From Bos javanicus (lineage: Eukaryota > Chordata > Mammalia > Artiodactyla > Bovidae): a stretch of 64,000 nucleotides of DNA. The notes below the pieces were generated by a model that ran no database searches, had not been told where the DNA came from, and saw only the letters and a list, made by a program, of their open reading frames with translations. Position numbers and translations under genes: made by a program. Below are positions 45,113 through 56,020 of the stretch, piece by piece. Numbering within the stretch: position 1 is the stretch's first letter; each line of letters starts with the position of its first letter. The stretch lies in NCBI RefSeq assembly GCF_032452875.1, contig NC_083869.1, positions 78,176,501 through 78,240,500 on the forward strand, given 5' to 3'.

Positions 45113-45632
45113 AAATTCAGTTCAGCCACTTAATCAATTCAGCACCCCAGGCCTCACCAACTCCTGGAGTTTAATCAAATTCATGTCCATTGAGTCGGTG
45201 ATGTCATCCATTCATCTCATCCTCTGTTGTCCCCTTCTCCTCCCACCTTCAATCTTTCCCAACATCAGCATCTTTTCAGATGAGTTAATTCTTCACATCA
45301 GCTGGCCAAAGTATTGGAGTTTCAGCTTCAACATCAGTCCTTCCAATGATTATTCAGGACTGATTTCCTTTAGGATCGACTGACTGGTTGAATCTCCTTG
45401 CAGTACAAGGGACTCTCAAGAGTCTTCTCCAACACCACAGTTCAAAGGCATCAGTTCTTCAGTGCTCACCTTTCTTTATAGTCCAACTCTCACATCCATA
45501 CATGACTATTGGAAAAACCATAGCCTTGATTAGATGGAACTTTGTTGGCAAAGTAATGTCTCTGCTTTGTAATATGTTGTCTAGGTTGGTTGTAACTTTT
45601 CTTTCAAGGAGCAAGCATCTTTTAATTTCATT
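45113..45632 (-). mobile_element. BovB LINE copy 9, 3' fragment
   Basis: Antisense BovB 3' fragment, about 520 bp, with an internal loss near the tail (gccacttaatcaattcagca). Truncated after the segment encoding HEIKRCLLL. Confidence 0.92.
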
Positions 45633-46534
45633 AAAATCCACATAAATAAAATCAATTGATCTTTGCCAAGGGAAGAGAGGTAACACAATGGAGTGAATAC
45701 AGTCTCTTCCACAAACTTTTCTAAAAAACCTGGACATCTATATACAGAAAACTAAATCTAGATTTAGAGCTTATTTTCTTCACAAAAATTAACTCAAAAT
45801 GGATGATATACCTAAATGCAAAACTGTAAAAGAACTCCAAGAAGACAACTGCAGGAAAACCTATCTGACCTTGAGTATCAGTAATGCCCTTTTAGATACA
45901 ACACCGAAGACACAAATCTATGAAATAAATAAGTGATAAACTGGACTTCACTAAACTAAAAATCACACTCTCTGAAAGACAGTATGAAGACAATTAGAAG
46001 ACATGCCCCTTACTGGAAAAATGTTTGAAAAAGACCCGTCTTTTAAATGACTGCTATCCAAAATGTATGAGGAACAGTAAAAAACTTCAATGATTAAAAA
46101 TAGGGGAAAAAAAAAAAAAAAGCCTTGCTAAAAAGTAGACCAAAGTCCTGAACAGAAATCTCACCAAAGAAGGCATATAGATGGCAAATAAGCAGAGGAA
46201 AAAATGTTCGACATCATATGTCATCAGGGAAATACAAATTAAAACAATCATGAAATACTGTCACACATCTATTTAAGTGATCAAAATACAGATTACTAGC
46301 AATACTAAAGGCTGGGAAGGATGTAAAGAAACAAGAAGTATTGCAACATTGCTGATGGAAATGCAGAATTACATAACAACTTTGAAGGACAGTTCAGCAA
46401 TTCTTTACAAAATTAAGCACACTCTTATTCATGAAATCTGGGAATAATAGTCCTTGGTGCTTACCCAAAGGAGTTGAAAACTTTATATCCACACAAAAAC
46501 CTCCAAACAGATGTTCATAGTAACCTTATTCATG

Positions 46535-46769
46535 ATTGCTGCTGCTGCTGCTAAGTCACCTCAGTCGTGTTCAACTCTGTGTGACCCCATAGATGGCAGC
46601 CCACCAGGATGCCCTGTCCGTGGGATTCTCTAGGCAAGAACACTGGAGTGGGTTGTCATTTCCTTCTCCAGTGCATGAAAGTGAAAAATGAAAGTGAAAT
46701 CATTCAGTCGTGTCTGACTCTTAGCAGCGCATGGACTGCAGCCTACCAGGCTTCTCCATCCATGCGATT
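46535..46769 (-). mobile_element. Bov-A2 SINE in old L1
   Basis: Antisense Bov-A2 starting with (GCT)n. The second monomer is shortened. Insertion separates ttcatgatt from accaatagtcaaaagc of the L1; the flanking duplication is short and imperfect (catgatt / catgcgatt). Confidence 0.9.
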
Positions 46770-47158
46770 ACCAATAGTCAAAAGCAACCAAAGTGTCCTT
46801 CAGAAAGGAAATGATAAACTGTGGTATATCTAGATTATGGAATAGTATTCAGTGATAAAAAAGAAATGAGCTATTTAGGTATGGAGAAACTGAAAATGCA
46901 TATTATAAGGGAAAGAATTCAATATTAAAAAGCTACTTATCCTATGGTTCCAATGACATGAAATTCTGGAAAAGGCAAAGCTATGTAATAATAAAAAGAT
47001 CAGAGATCACGTGGGTTTAGGTACATGGGAGAGATAAATAGCCAGAACACAGAGGATTTTTAGAAGACTGAAATACTCTGCATGATAGCATGATGATGGA
47101 TTTATGTCTGTATAATTTTGTCCAAATACATAAAATATATAGGACCTAGAGAGAACCA

Positions 47159-47289
47159 GTGGAGAAGAAAATGGCAGCCGACTCCGGTATTCTTGCCTGG
47201 AGAATCCCGTAGACGAAGGAGCTTGGTGGGCTGCTGTCCTTGGGGTCGCACAGAGTTGGACATGACCAAAGTGATTTAGCAGTAGCAGC
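47159..47289 (+). mobile_element. BovA monomer with target duplication
   Basis: A single BovA unit (ggagaagaaaatggcagccg to tttagcagtagcagc) flanked by a perfect 11-bp repeat agagagaacca (47148-47158 and 47290-47300). Half the length of Bov-A2. Confidence 0.95.
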
Positions 47290-47390
47290 AGAGAGAACCA
47301 AATGGTAAACTACTGACTTTGAGTGATTATGATGTGTTAATGTAGGTAAATCCTTGGTTAAGAAAAAATATACAATTCTGGTGAGAGATG

Positions 47391-47709
47391 TTGATAATAG
47401 GTGAAGCTATTTATATGTATTTACATGTAAATTAAAACTTCTATAAAGTCTTTAAAAAAAACAGAGGTTAATATAAAATTAAATGGCAACTGATACAATC
47501 AAATAAAATATTCAAAAGGAATTTATACTAATTAATGTTAATGCATTTAAGTTTTGCCTGTAAGAACTGCAGTATAAAAAATAAACTACATTAAGTGAAT
47601 AAAAGGTAGAAATTCTAAAAGAAATAAATATAACCATAAATGGGAAAGAAATATAAACCCACAAGAAGTCTTGACTATTGAGTTTTTATGAGTTTTTAAT
47701 CAAAATAAA
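47391..47709. other. Unassigned AT-rich sequence
   Basis: No recognisable element. Confidence 0.4.
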
Positions 47710-48009
47710 TACTTTTCCCTTAGTATTTTCATGGGATTAGTTCCAGAAGCCTACAATATACCAACATTTGCAGGTGCTCAAGTCTCTTATATAAAATAAA
47801 GTAATACAAGAAAGCCAATTAATCTTCTGTATCCTTGGATTTCCCAATCTCAGATTCAACCACCCGTGGATGGAAATTTCAATCCATGTTTAACTGAATC
47901 CATGGATGCTTAACTACTGAATATGGAGGGCAAGTGCATATTTGTTTTTTAAAATATCTTTGTATAAGTGGATCGACACAGTTCAAACCTGTGTTGTTCA
48001 AGGGACATC
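47710..48009 (+). mobile_element. Tigger/MER2-type DNA transposon remnant
   Basis: tgggattagttccagaagcc, caggtgctcaagtctcttat, attcaaccacccgtggatgg, catggatgcttaac, gaatatggagggcaa, and cctgtgttgttcaaggg follow the order of non-autonomous Tigger elements, including the inverted terminal wording at the right end. Confidence 0.7.
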
Positions 48010-48103
48010 TGGAATTTCAGCTTCAGCATCAGTCCTTCCAATGAATATTCAGGACTGAATTCCTTTAGGATTGACTGGTTTGATCTCCTTGCAGTCCAAA
48101 GCT
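48010..48103 (-). mobile_element. BovB fragment (copy 10) abutting the Tigger end
   Basis: About 94 bp of antisense BovB 3' region (ggaatttcagcttcagcatc to ctccttgcagtccaa) with neither the 3' tail nor adjacent BovB sequence. An internal piece, so not a simple target-primed insertion. Confidence 0.85.
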
Positions 48104-49440
48104 TCCTAATATTTTCTGAAGCTTGCAAACCTTGCATCACCACCTTAAAAATATGTGGAAAAATCATACTATTTCATTTGTTAGTAATGATTCGACAATT
48201 CTAAATAAAGTTAGAAAATAAAACCCACTTATGTATTAAAATAGTACTCTCTGACCAATCAAAATTCATTCTGAAACACTGAAACATTATCATGACATCT
48301 ATTAATATCATTCATCCTATCTTTAGGCCAAAAAATAAATAGTAGATGTATGATTGTCCTAAGAGATACTGAAAAAGCATAATAGTATTTAATATCTAAA
48401 CCTATTTTTAAATGCACTCTTAGAAAACTAGCAAAATGTTCTATAACTTAAAAATAATTATATATGACAATAATAATAGCAATAATAATAATAATAATTA
48501 AGGTTGAATAATAGTATAAAAGTGCTAGCAGACAGAATTACACGAGTAAAGTTAAACTAAGAAAAACAGCAGAAGCTATTAGAAGGAAATATTATTTAAA
48601 AGAATTATAATCCCTGTTTGCAATAAACAAATTTAAATAGATAACTTATACATAATTATGACCTCAGCAAGGAGGTCAGTCTCAAAGCAAAAGTACTGAA
48701 ATCATTCCATTTATGACATATCCTTAATAACTAATTAGACAAAAACAATATGGGCAGTAAATTTTTAAAATAGCAACTAAACTACAATTTTAAAACATCC
48801 TTAACAATTCAAGTTTTAGATTTATATTTGTATGGCTTTTTTTTTTTTTTCTGAGTGCATGCTCTAGAACATGCAGGGCAAAGCCGTTTTCTGGGGCTGC
48901 AGAAAGCAGGGGTAGAATTCCAGAAAAGTAGAAAGCCACAAAAAAGAACACTTGAAATCTATATGTGAACTAATGTCAAATCTGTATCTGATCCATGAAC
49001 TGTACAAGTGTGGGAAATAAAACAGAAATTCAGATGGAAAACTAAAAAACATGCACAGAGATTTCAACTATCATCCAACAAGGAGATGTTAATAGAATTT
49101 TTAGTTGTAAATCTCACCAAGTTAGAGGAGTAATCCACCAAGCTTCCTATTAAAAATCAGAAAAAGGCCATAGTTAACGATTAAAGAATATACACTATAC
49201 CTAAGGATTTTCCCCAACACAAGGGACAAACTTAAACATAATCTCACTAATAATATATGAAACCAAGCATCCAGAAGCTCAAGGTTGTCAACAAGCAATT
49301 TATCTACCTATTTAAACAAAAAGTAATATTATTCAGAGAACAAAAGGCAGAAGCCCTATAATATAAAGAGGTATAATGCACATCATACAACTGACAGAGT
49401 ACACTGAAGAAACATGAAAATCCAATTCATAGTTAAGAAA
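48104..49440. other. AT-rich sequence, possibly old LINE
   Basis: Contains an (AAT)n run at about 48468-48499. 49080-49440 has the A-rich style of old L1 5' regions but cannot be assigned with confidence. Confidence 0.35.
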
Positions 49441-50260
49441 AAAAAATCAGCCAATAGAGACAAATCTACAGTTCACACAGATGTTGGAATTATCTGACAA
49501 GCACTTTGAAGAACCTATTATAAATATGCTGAATAACATAAAAAAGATGTCACAATGAATGAACAGATGGTAAATAACAGCACAGTAATGCAAACGATAA
49601 AAAAAGAGCAATTTTGAATTCTAAAATTAAAAAGTAGAATATCCGAAATAAAGGTTCAATGTATTGGTGTAATAAGAGATGGTAGAAGAAAGAATAAAAA
49701 AGCTAAAAATGGAACAATACACATTATGTGCCCTGTTCCACAGAGAGAAAAAAGATGAAAATATAAATTAACAAAGCCACAGTTACATGTATGACAATAC
49801 GAAGTTGTCTAATTTAAATGTAAACAAAGTTTCCAAAGTGTAAAAGAAGATAGAAGAGGACAGACAATATATTTGAAAAAAAAAAAGCCAAAATATTGTC
49901 AAATTTCACACGTGCTTCCAAGAATTTCAGCAGACTGTGAGCAGGATAAATCCAAAGAAGATCATTACGAAACACATTGCAGTCTAAGTGCTGGAAAGAG
50001 AGAGGAAATAATTTTCAAAAGTGGATTACAAACAAGAAAATGATCATAATAAATATTTCCAGGAACAAGGAGGCCATAAAACAATAGAGAGATATTTTAA
50101 AAGTTCTAAATAAGAAATAATTTTCTATCCAGGGAAAATATTCTTCAAAATGGAATCTAAATAATTTTTCAGATAAAAGAGATGCAGAAAGGTATTTTCA
50201 GGATAAATGATACTAAATGGGAAGTTGGACGAACCAGAATAGATAAAAATGTAAAAAGCA
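49441..50260 (+). mobile_element. Ancient HAL1/L1 ORF1-type remnant
   Basis: agatgttggaattatctgac, cctattataaatatgctgaa, attctaaaattaaaaagtag, ggtagaagaaagaataaaaa, ctatccagggaaaatattct with aggtattttcaggataaatg follow the order of HAL1/old L1. No frame remains. Confidence 0.65.
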
Positions 50261-50650
50261 GATTTATTTTTATTATAATTCAAAGAAACTAAAGGTCTAA
50301 AAGTTTCACCAGTGAATTAAATCAAATATTTAAGGGAAATATGAATCTTATACAAATCTTTCCGAGAACAGAGGCAGAGAAAACACCCACCTACATTTTA
50401 TGTAATCAGCATAATTTGATACAAAAATCTAATCAAGATATTATGAGAAAACCAACTATAAACCAATATTTTTCATGAACATAGGCACAATCACCCTTAA
50501 TTAAAATGTTATCAACTGAACCCAGTGTTATATATAAAACAGAATAATACTTTTTGGCCAACTGAAGTTTATACAGGGAATACAAATTTGGTTTAATATT
50601 TGAAAATCAATTACCTTATCCAGCATAAAAACAAAATATCTTTTAAAAGA
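50261..50650 (+). mobile_element. Ancient L1 ORF2 RT-region remnant
   Basis: accagtgaattaaatcaaat, gataccaaaa-type words, aaccaactataaaccaatat with tttttcatgaacatagg, then tacagggaatacaaatttgg. This follows the L1 RT order (ENYRPISLMNID-type region). Confidence 0.6.
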
Positions 50651-50928
50651 AAATGTTTAAATGTTAGTTATTTGGATTGCCTAATCACTGTTATCTCTTC
50701 AAGTTTCTGAATTACTTCTGCTAATTCACCATCTTTTCTTGAACACCTCTAGTAAAATTTCCTTTCAGTTGTATTATTCAAATCCAGGTTTTCCTTTTTT
50801 AAAGTGATTTTATCTATATGGGTATTCTCTACATGATGAGATATTGAAGTAAATTTTTCATTATTAAGCATGATTTCCATTATTTATTTGAATATATTTA
50901 TGTTGTCTATCATGAAGTCTTCATGAAA

Positions 50929-51228
50929 GAAAGTGAAGTCACTCAGTAGTGTCCCGCTCTTTGCAACCCAGTGGACTATAGCCTACCAGGCTCCTCCATC
51001 CATGGGATTTTTAAGGCAAGAGTACTGGAGTAGGTTGCCATTTCCTACTCCAGGGGATCTTCCCGAACCAGGGATTGAACCGGGGTCTCCCACATTGTTC
51101 AGTTCAATTCAGTCACTCAGTTGTGTCTGACTCTTTGCGACCCCATGAATTGCAGCACACCAGGCCTCCCTGTCCATCACCATTATAGGCAGACACTATT
51201 TACGGTCTGAGGCACCAGGGAAGTCCCA
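50929..51228 (-). mobile_element. Bov-tA SINE split by a tiny BovB insertion
   Basis: Antisense Bov-tA, left part to 51098 (ggggtctcccacattgt) and right part from 51181 (cattataggcagacactatt) to the head (gaggcaccagggaagtccc). Interrupted by 82 bp of BovB. Confidence 0.93.
51099..51180 (-). mobile_element. BovB copy 11, 82-bp 3' end only
   Basis: Tail (tcagttcaattcagtcactc) plus the last segment of BovB ending ccctgtccatcac. Flanked by cattgt (51093-51098) and cattat (51181-51186), a probable short target duplication with one change. Confidence 0.92.
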
Positions 51229-51993
51229 TAGGTTTCTTTAATTCTCAACTTCTCATGGCAAATTTTGTTGCTTACATTAAGTTTTTCTTTTTCCTGAGGT
51301 ATATGTCAGACTTTCTTGTTTCTTTGCAAAGTTTATAATTTTTTGTTGAAACCTGGTAATTATAGATAATATATTGCAGATATTCTGGTTTATTGTCTCC
51401 CCACATCTACTTTCCTGTTTTTATTCACTTTTTAAATTTGTTCAATGACTGGCTGAACTATTTTAATGATGTCTATTTTCTCCTGCCATGTGACTCTTCT
51501 GATGTTATTCTTCAAACTACATAGACTGGATATTTGCAAATTCACCTTGACAAGACAAAGATTTTAATAAGGCTCCTTCTTTCATTTTCTGACCACATTC
51601 AGCTATTATGTTTCACTAATTGCCAGCTGATTGCTCTATTATTTTCAACAATACCCTGGGGCCTCACTTATTCCATAGACTGTTGGCATTCTTTGCAGTG
51701 GTTGTTTCTGAAATAGGTCTTTGTGATTTGTTCTTATCTCTAGAGGACCCTTCTTAGCTCTCTTTCTTCGTTCTCTCTGATAACATAGCTTGCTTATGAT
51801 TTAGTTTGCTTACTATCAAAATTTTCATTGTTTTTTAAGAGTTCCCTTAGGACTGAAATTCTCCTTTCTCTGTTTTAAATAAATTCAGCTCTTGAGGGGA
51901 GACTCTAACTCTGGTCAAAATATCTCATCCAGAGCTCTGGTGCCTAAGCCAGGGACGTGGCGTAATTCGTTTGGACTGGCACCCTTGCTTTAG

Positions 51994-52140
51994 TTTATTT
52001 TTAATATGTAATTTATCTATTTGATTGCACTGGGTCTTTGTTGCAGTATGCTGGATTTTTTATCTTCATTGCAGCATGCAGGATCCTTAGTTATGGCAAG
52101 CGAATTCTTAGTTGCAGCATGAAGGATCGAATTCCCTGTT
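51994..52140 (-). mobile_element. CHR-type SINE, left part
   Basis: atttgattgcactgggtctt, tgcaggatccttagttatgg, ttagttgcagcatgaaggat. Interrupted at about 52141; its tRNA-derived head is found at 53916-54004. Confidence 0.85.
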
Positions 52141-52331
52141 CAGGCATGCTAAGTTGCTTCAGTCGTGTCTGACTCTTTGTGACCCCATGGACTGTAACCC
52201 ATCAAGCTCATCTGCCCATGGGCTTTTCCAGGCAAGAATACTGAAGTCGGTTGCCATGCCCTCCTCCAGGGGATCTTCCTAACCCAGGCATTAAACCCAT
52301 GTCTCCTGGGTTGTCAGGCAGGTTTTTTACA
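52141..52331 (-). mobile_element. Bov-tA SINE inside a split CHR SINE
   Basis: Antisense Bov-tA (gttgcttcagtcgtgtctga to gtcaggcaggttttttac). The head stops abruptly at 52331, where the BovB 5' end begins. Confidence 0.9.
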
Positions 52332-53912
52332 GAAGAACTTTACAAAAAAAGATCTTAATGAATTAGGTAATCATGATGGTGTGGTCAGTCCCTCAGAGCC
52401 AAACATTCTGGAGTGTGAAGTCAAGTGGCCCTTAGGAAACACTGCTGTCAGTAAAGCTAATGGATGTGATGGAATTCCAGTAGGGCTTCAAAACCCTAAA
52501 AGATGATGCTATCAAAGTGTTGCTGTCAATATGTCAGCAAATCTGAAAGACACAGCTGTGTCCACAGGGCTGGAAAAGGTCAATCCTCATCCCAATTACC
52601 AAGAAGAACAGTACTAAAGAATGATCTAACCATCAGACAGTTGCATTCAGCTCCCATGCTAGTAAGGCCATGCTTAAAACCTTTCACGGTAGGCTTCAAC
52701 ATTATGCACACCAAGAATGTCCAGATGTCCAAGCTGGGTTTAGAAAAGGGAGAGAAACCAGAGATCAAATTGCCAACATTCACTAGATCATAGAGAAAGC
52801 AAGGGAATTCCAGAAAAATATCTACCTCTGTTTCTTTGACTGTGCTAGAGCCTTTGACTGTGTGGATCACAACAAATTGTGGAAAGCTTCTAAAGAGATT
52901 GAAATACCAGACCATCTTACCTGTCTCCTGAGAAATCTGTATGGGGATCAAGAAACAATGGTTAGAACCCTGTTGGAGCAACTGACTGGTTCAGAATTGA
53001 GAAAAGAGTATGGCAGTACTATTTGTTCTCACCCTGTAACTGAGCACATCATGAGAAATGCCGGGCTGGATGAGTTACAGGTTGGAATCAAAATTAATTG
53101 TGGGAATAAACATCAACAACCTCAGATATGCATATGATACCACTCTAATGGCAGACAAAGGGGAACTAAATAACCTCTTGATGATGGTGAATGAGGAGAA
53201 TGAAAAAGCCTGTTTAAAACTAAATATCAAAAAAAAAAAAACAAAACTAAGATCATAGCATCCGGCCCCATTACTTCATGGCAAATTGATGGAGAAAAGT
53301 GGAAGCAGTGACAGATTTCCTCTTCTTGCGCTCTAAAATCAATGTGGATGGTGACTGCAGCCATGAAATCAGAAGATGATTGCTTCTTGGCAGGAAAACT
53401 ATGACAAACCTAGACAGTGTGTTGAAAAGCAGAGACATCAGTCTGCCGACAAAGGTCTGTATATTCAAGGCTATGGTTTTCCCAGTGGTCCTGTAAGGTT
53501 GTGAGAGCTAGATCTAAAGAAGGCAGGGCACCAAAGAACTGATGCCTTCAAATTGTGGTGCTAGAGAGGACTCCTGAAAGTCCCTTGGACTGCAAAGAGA
53601 TCAAGCCAGTCAATCCTAAAGGAAATCAACCCTGAATACTCATTGGAAGGACTGATGCTGACAATGAAGTTTCAGTGTTTTGGTCACCTGATGTGAACAA
53701 CTGACTCATTGGAAAAGTCCCTGATGCTGGGAAAGATTGAGGGAAGAAGGAGAAGAGAGCATCAGAGGATGAGATGGTTGGATGGCATCACCAATGAAAT
53801 GGGCATGAACTTGGGCAAACTCTGGGAGATGGTAAGGGACATGGAGGCCTGGTGTATTGCAGTCCATGGGGTTGCAAAGAGTCAGAAATGATTGGGTCAC
53901 TGAACAATACCT
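52332..53912 (+). mobile_element. BovB LINE copy 12, older and diverged
   Basis: Sense BovB of about 1.58 kb, from the RT fingers (encoding EELYKK) to the 3' end (gggtcactgaacaat). Substitutions and indels are clearly more frequent than in copies 1, 5 and 8. RT motif A survives as FDCVDHNKLW, motif C has changed to YAYD, and the RT B-motif region is garbled. An A-run of 12 lies at 53230-53241. Confidence 0.94.
52862..53258 (+). pseudogene. BovB copy 12 RT fragments
   Basis: Open pieces encoding VDHNKLWKASKEIEIPDHLT, HIMRNAGLDELQVGIKI and, in another frame, NNLRYAYDTTLMADKGELNN. Frameshifted between them; no catalytic YADD. Confidence 0.85.
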
Positions 53913-53915
53913 GAG

Positions 53916-54004
53916 AATCCCTGGTGTTAGCTAACCAGAGATCAAACCTGGCCCCTGCATTGAGAGCACAGAATCTTAACCACCAGACCACAAGGGAAGC
54001 CCTG
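53916..54004 (-). mobile_element. CHR-type SINE, right part (tRNA-derived head)
   Basis: agagatcaaacctggcccct, gcacagaatcttaaccacca, gaccacaagggaagccc. Completes the CHR SINE begun at 51994. Both junctions carry an AAT(T)CCCTG word (52131-52139; 53925-53932), a likely duplication. Confidence 0.85.
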
Positions 54005-54529
54005 TGACACCTCTACTTCAGATGAAGTTTAAAGCAGATGTCATAGCTTCTGGACCTTTTGACTTTCCTTTCCCTGCATAAGACAGTGCTCTATGAAAAC
54101 ACTTGTACTCCATGAGTGTACTAAGTGGCTCTTGATGATCTAAGGTGAGGATAATTAGGGTTCTTGTATTATCATTCTGCCACATCTTTCATGATATGAA
54201 AGGCTGTGTGAAAGAAGGGAATCCCCAACTTCCCAGCAACACCAGCCTTGAATTAAGCCTTTGCAACTCAGATTTAAATAAAGAGGAATTTGAGGAGATT
54301 GCCCCTCCTAGTAGGATACTATAGCTCTTGACTGGATCTGGGGCTGGGCGAGGGCAATGTTCTTGGCTGCATCCACCTGAAGAGAGCTTCTGTTGTGCTG
54401 ATCTGGGAGGAGGAAAGGAGGTCAATCTTTGAATGCCACAGACTTGCTATTTTATTGTGTTTTAGTAGATTATCTTTAATAAATATTTCTTTACTTTCTG
54501 TATGCTCTTAGGACAATTTCCAGAGACAT
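54005..54529. other. Unassigned sequence
   Basis: No family recognised. A 78-codon antisense frame (54189-54425) has no domain. Confidence 0.4.
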
Positions 54530-54648
54530 TTTTTGGAGAGGGAATGCCACGTGGCTTGTGGGATCTTAGTTTCCTGGTCAGAGATTAATCCCAGGACTCT
54601 GGCAATGGTAGTATGAGGCTACTCTATCATCAGGAAATTCCCCTTTAG
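54530..54648 (-). mobile_element. CHR-type SINE, antisense
   Basis: cacgtggcttgtgggatctt, tttcctggtcagagattaat, and a degraded head ending tcatcaggaaattccc. Confidence 0.78.
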
Positions 54649-54728
54649 AGACTTTAAGTGATTGGTTTTTAAATAATTTTTACCAGTTATGCTCATTTTT
54701 TTAGAGCCTTGGAACTCTGGAACTTTCT

Positions 54729-55007
54729 GCTGCTGCTGCTGCTAAGTCGCTTCAGTCGTGTCCAACTCTGTGCAACCCCATAGACGGCAGCCCACCAGGC
54801 TCCCCCGTCCCTGGGATTCTCCAGGCAAGAACACTGGAGTGGGTTGCCATTTCCTTCTCCAATGCATGAAAGTGAAAAGTGAAAGTGAAGTCGCTCAGTC
54901 ATGTCCGAGTCCTAGCAATCCCATGGACTGCAGCCCACCAGGCTCCTCTGTCCATGGGATTTTCCAGGCAAGAGTACTGGAGTGGGGTGCCATTGCCTTC
55001 TCCATGC
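54729..55007 (-). mobile_element. Bov-A2 SINE with target duplication
   Basis: Full antisense Bov-A2 of about 280 bp with (GCT)n start. Flanked by aactttct (54721-54728 and 55008-55015). Confidence 0.96.
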
Positions 55008-55138
55008 AACTTTCTAGAGTAGAGAAAATGGTGTATATCTGAATTGAGGTGCTAATTATAAAATTGCATACATCTACCACAACAATAAGTTGAAAATATG
55101 ATTTCTGCTTTGCTCTATACAAATTTTACTACAATAAA

Positions 55139-56001
55139 TGATAAACTTTTAAATTTTATTTTTAAACTTTACAATGTTGTATTAGTTTTGCCAAATATCG
55201 AAATGAATCCGCCACAGGTATACCTGTGTTCCCCATCCTGAACCCTCCTCCCTCCTCCCTCCCCATACCCTCCCTCTGGGTCATCCCAGTGCACCAGCCC
55301 CAAGCATCCAGTATCATGCATCAAACCTGGACTGGCGACTCATTTCATACATGATATTATACATGTTTCAATGCCATTCTCCCAAATCTCCCCACCCTCT
55401 CCCTCTCCCACAGAGTCCATAAGACTGATCTATACATCAGTGTCTCTTTTGCTGTCTCGTACACAGGGTTATTGTTACCATCTTTCTAAATTCCATATAT
55501 ATGCGTTAGTATACTGTATTGGTGTTTTTCTTTCTGGCTTACTTCACTCTGTATAATAGGTTCTAGTTTCATCCATCTCATTAGAGCTGATTCAAATGTA
55601 TTCTTTTTAATGGCTGAGTAATACTCCATTGTGTATATGTACCACTGCTTTCTTTATCCATTCATCTGCTGATGGGCATCTAGGTTGCTTCCATGTCCTG
55701 GCTATTATAAACAGTGCTGCGATGAACATTGGGGTACACGTGTCTCTTTCCCTTCTGGTTTCCTCAGTGTGTATGCCCAGCACTGGGATTACTGGATCAT
55801 AAGGCTGTTCTATTTCCAGTTTTTTAAGGAATCTCCACACTGTTCTCCATAGTGGCTGTACTAGTTTGCATTCCCACCAACAGTGTAAGAGAGTTCCCTT
55901 TTCTCCACACCCTCTCCAGCATTTATTGCTTGTAGACTTTTGGATCGCAGCCATTCTGACTGGCGTGAATTGGTACCTCATAGTGGTTTTGATTTGCATT
56001 T
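55139..56001 (-). mobile_element. Young L1 3' end with 19-bp target duplication
   Basis: Antisense L1 of 863 bp covering the 3' UTR and ORF2 C-terminus. Flanked by a perfect 19-bp repeat caaattttactacaataaa (55120-55138 and 56002-56020). Confidence 0.97.
55607..56001 (-). pseudogene. L1 ORF2 C-terminal fragment
   Basis: Open frame encoding MQIKTTMRYQFTPVRMAAIQ, GCGEKGTLLHCWWECKLVQP and RERDTCTPMFIAALFIIART; ends at a frameshift within the terminal HNGVLLSH region. Confidence 0.9.
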
Positions 56002-56020
56002 CAAATTTTACTACAATAAA

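Larger units (their letters stand above)
45735..47390 (+). mobile_element. Ancient L1, ORF2 3' end, split by two SINEs
   Basis: Sense L1 ORF2 C-terminal order: gactgctatccaaaatgtat, cttatatccacacaaaaacc, cagatgttcatagtaacctt, aaactgtggtatatctagat, aatagtattcagtgataaaa, ctatggttccaatgacatga. Interrupted at 46535-46769 and 47159-47289. Too decayed to read. Confidence 0.8.
50690..51760 (-). mobile_element. Possible ancient L1-type repeat, antisense
   Basis: ctcttcaagtttctgaatta, cttctgctaattcaccatct and tttgttgaaacctggtaatt resemble an old L1 repeat on the minus strand. Split by the Bov-tA at 50929-51228. Confidence 0.35.
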
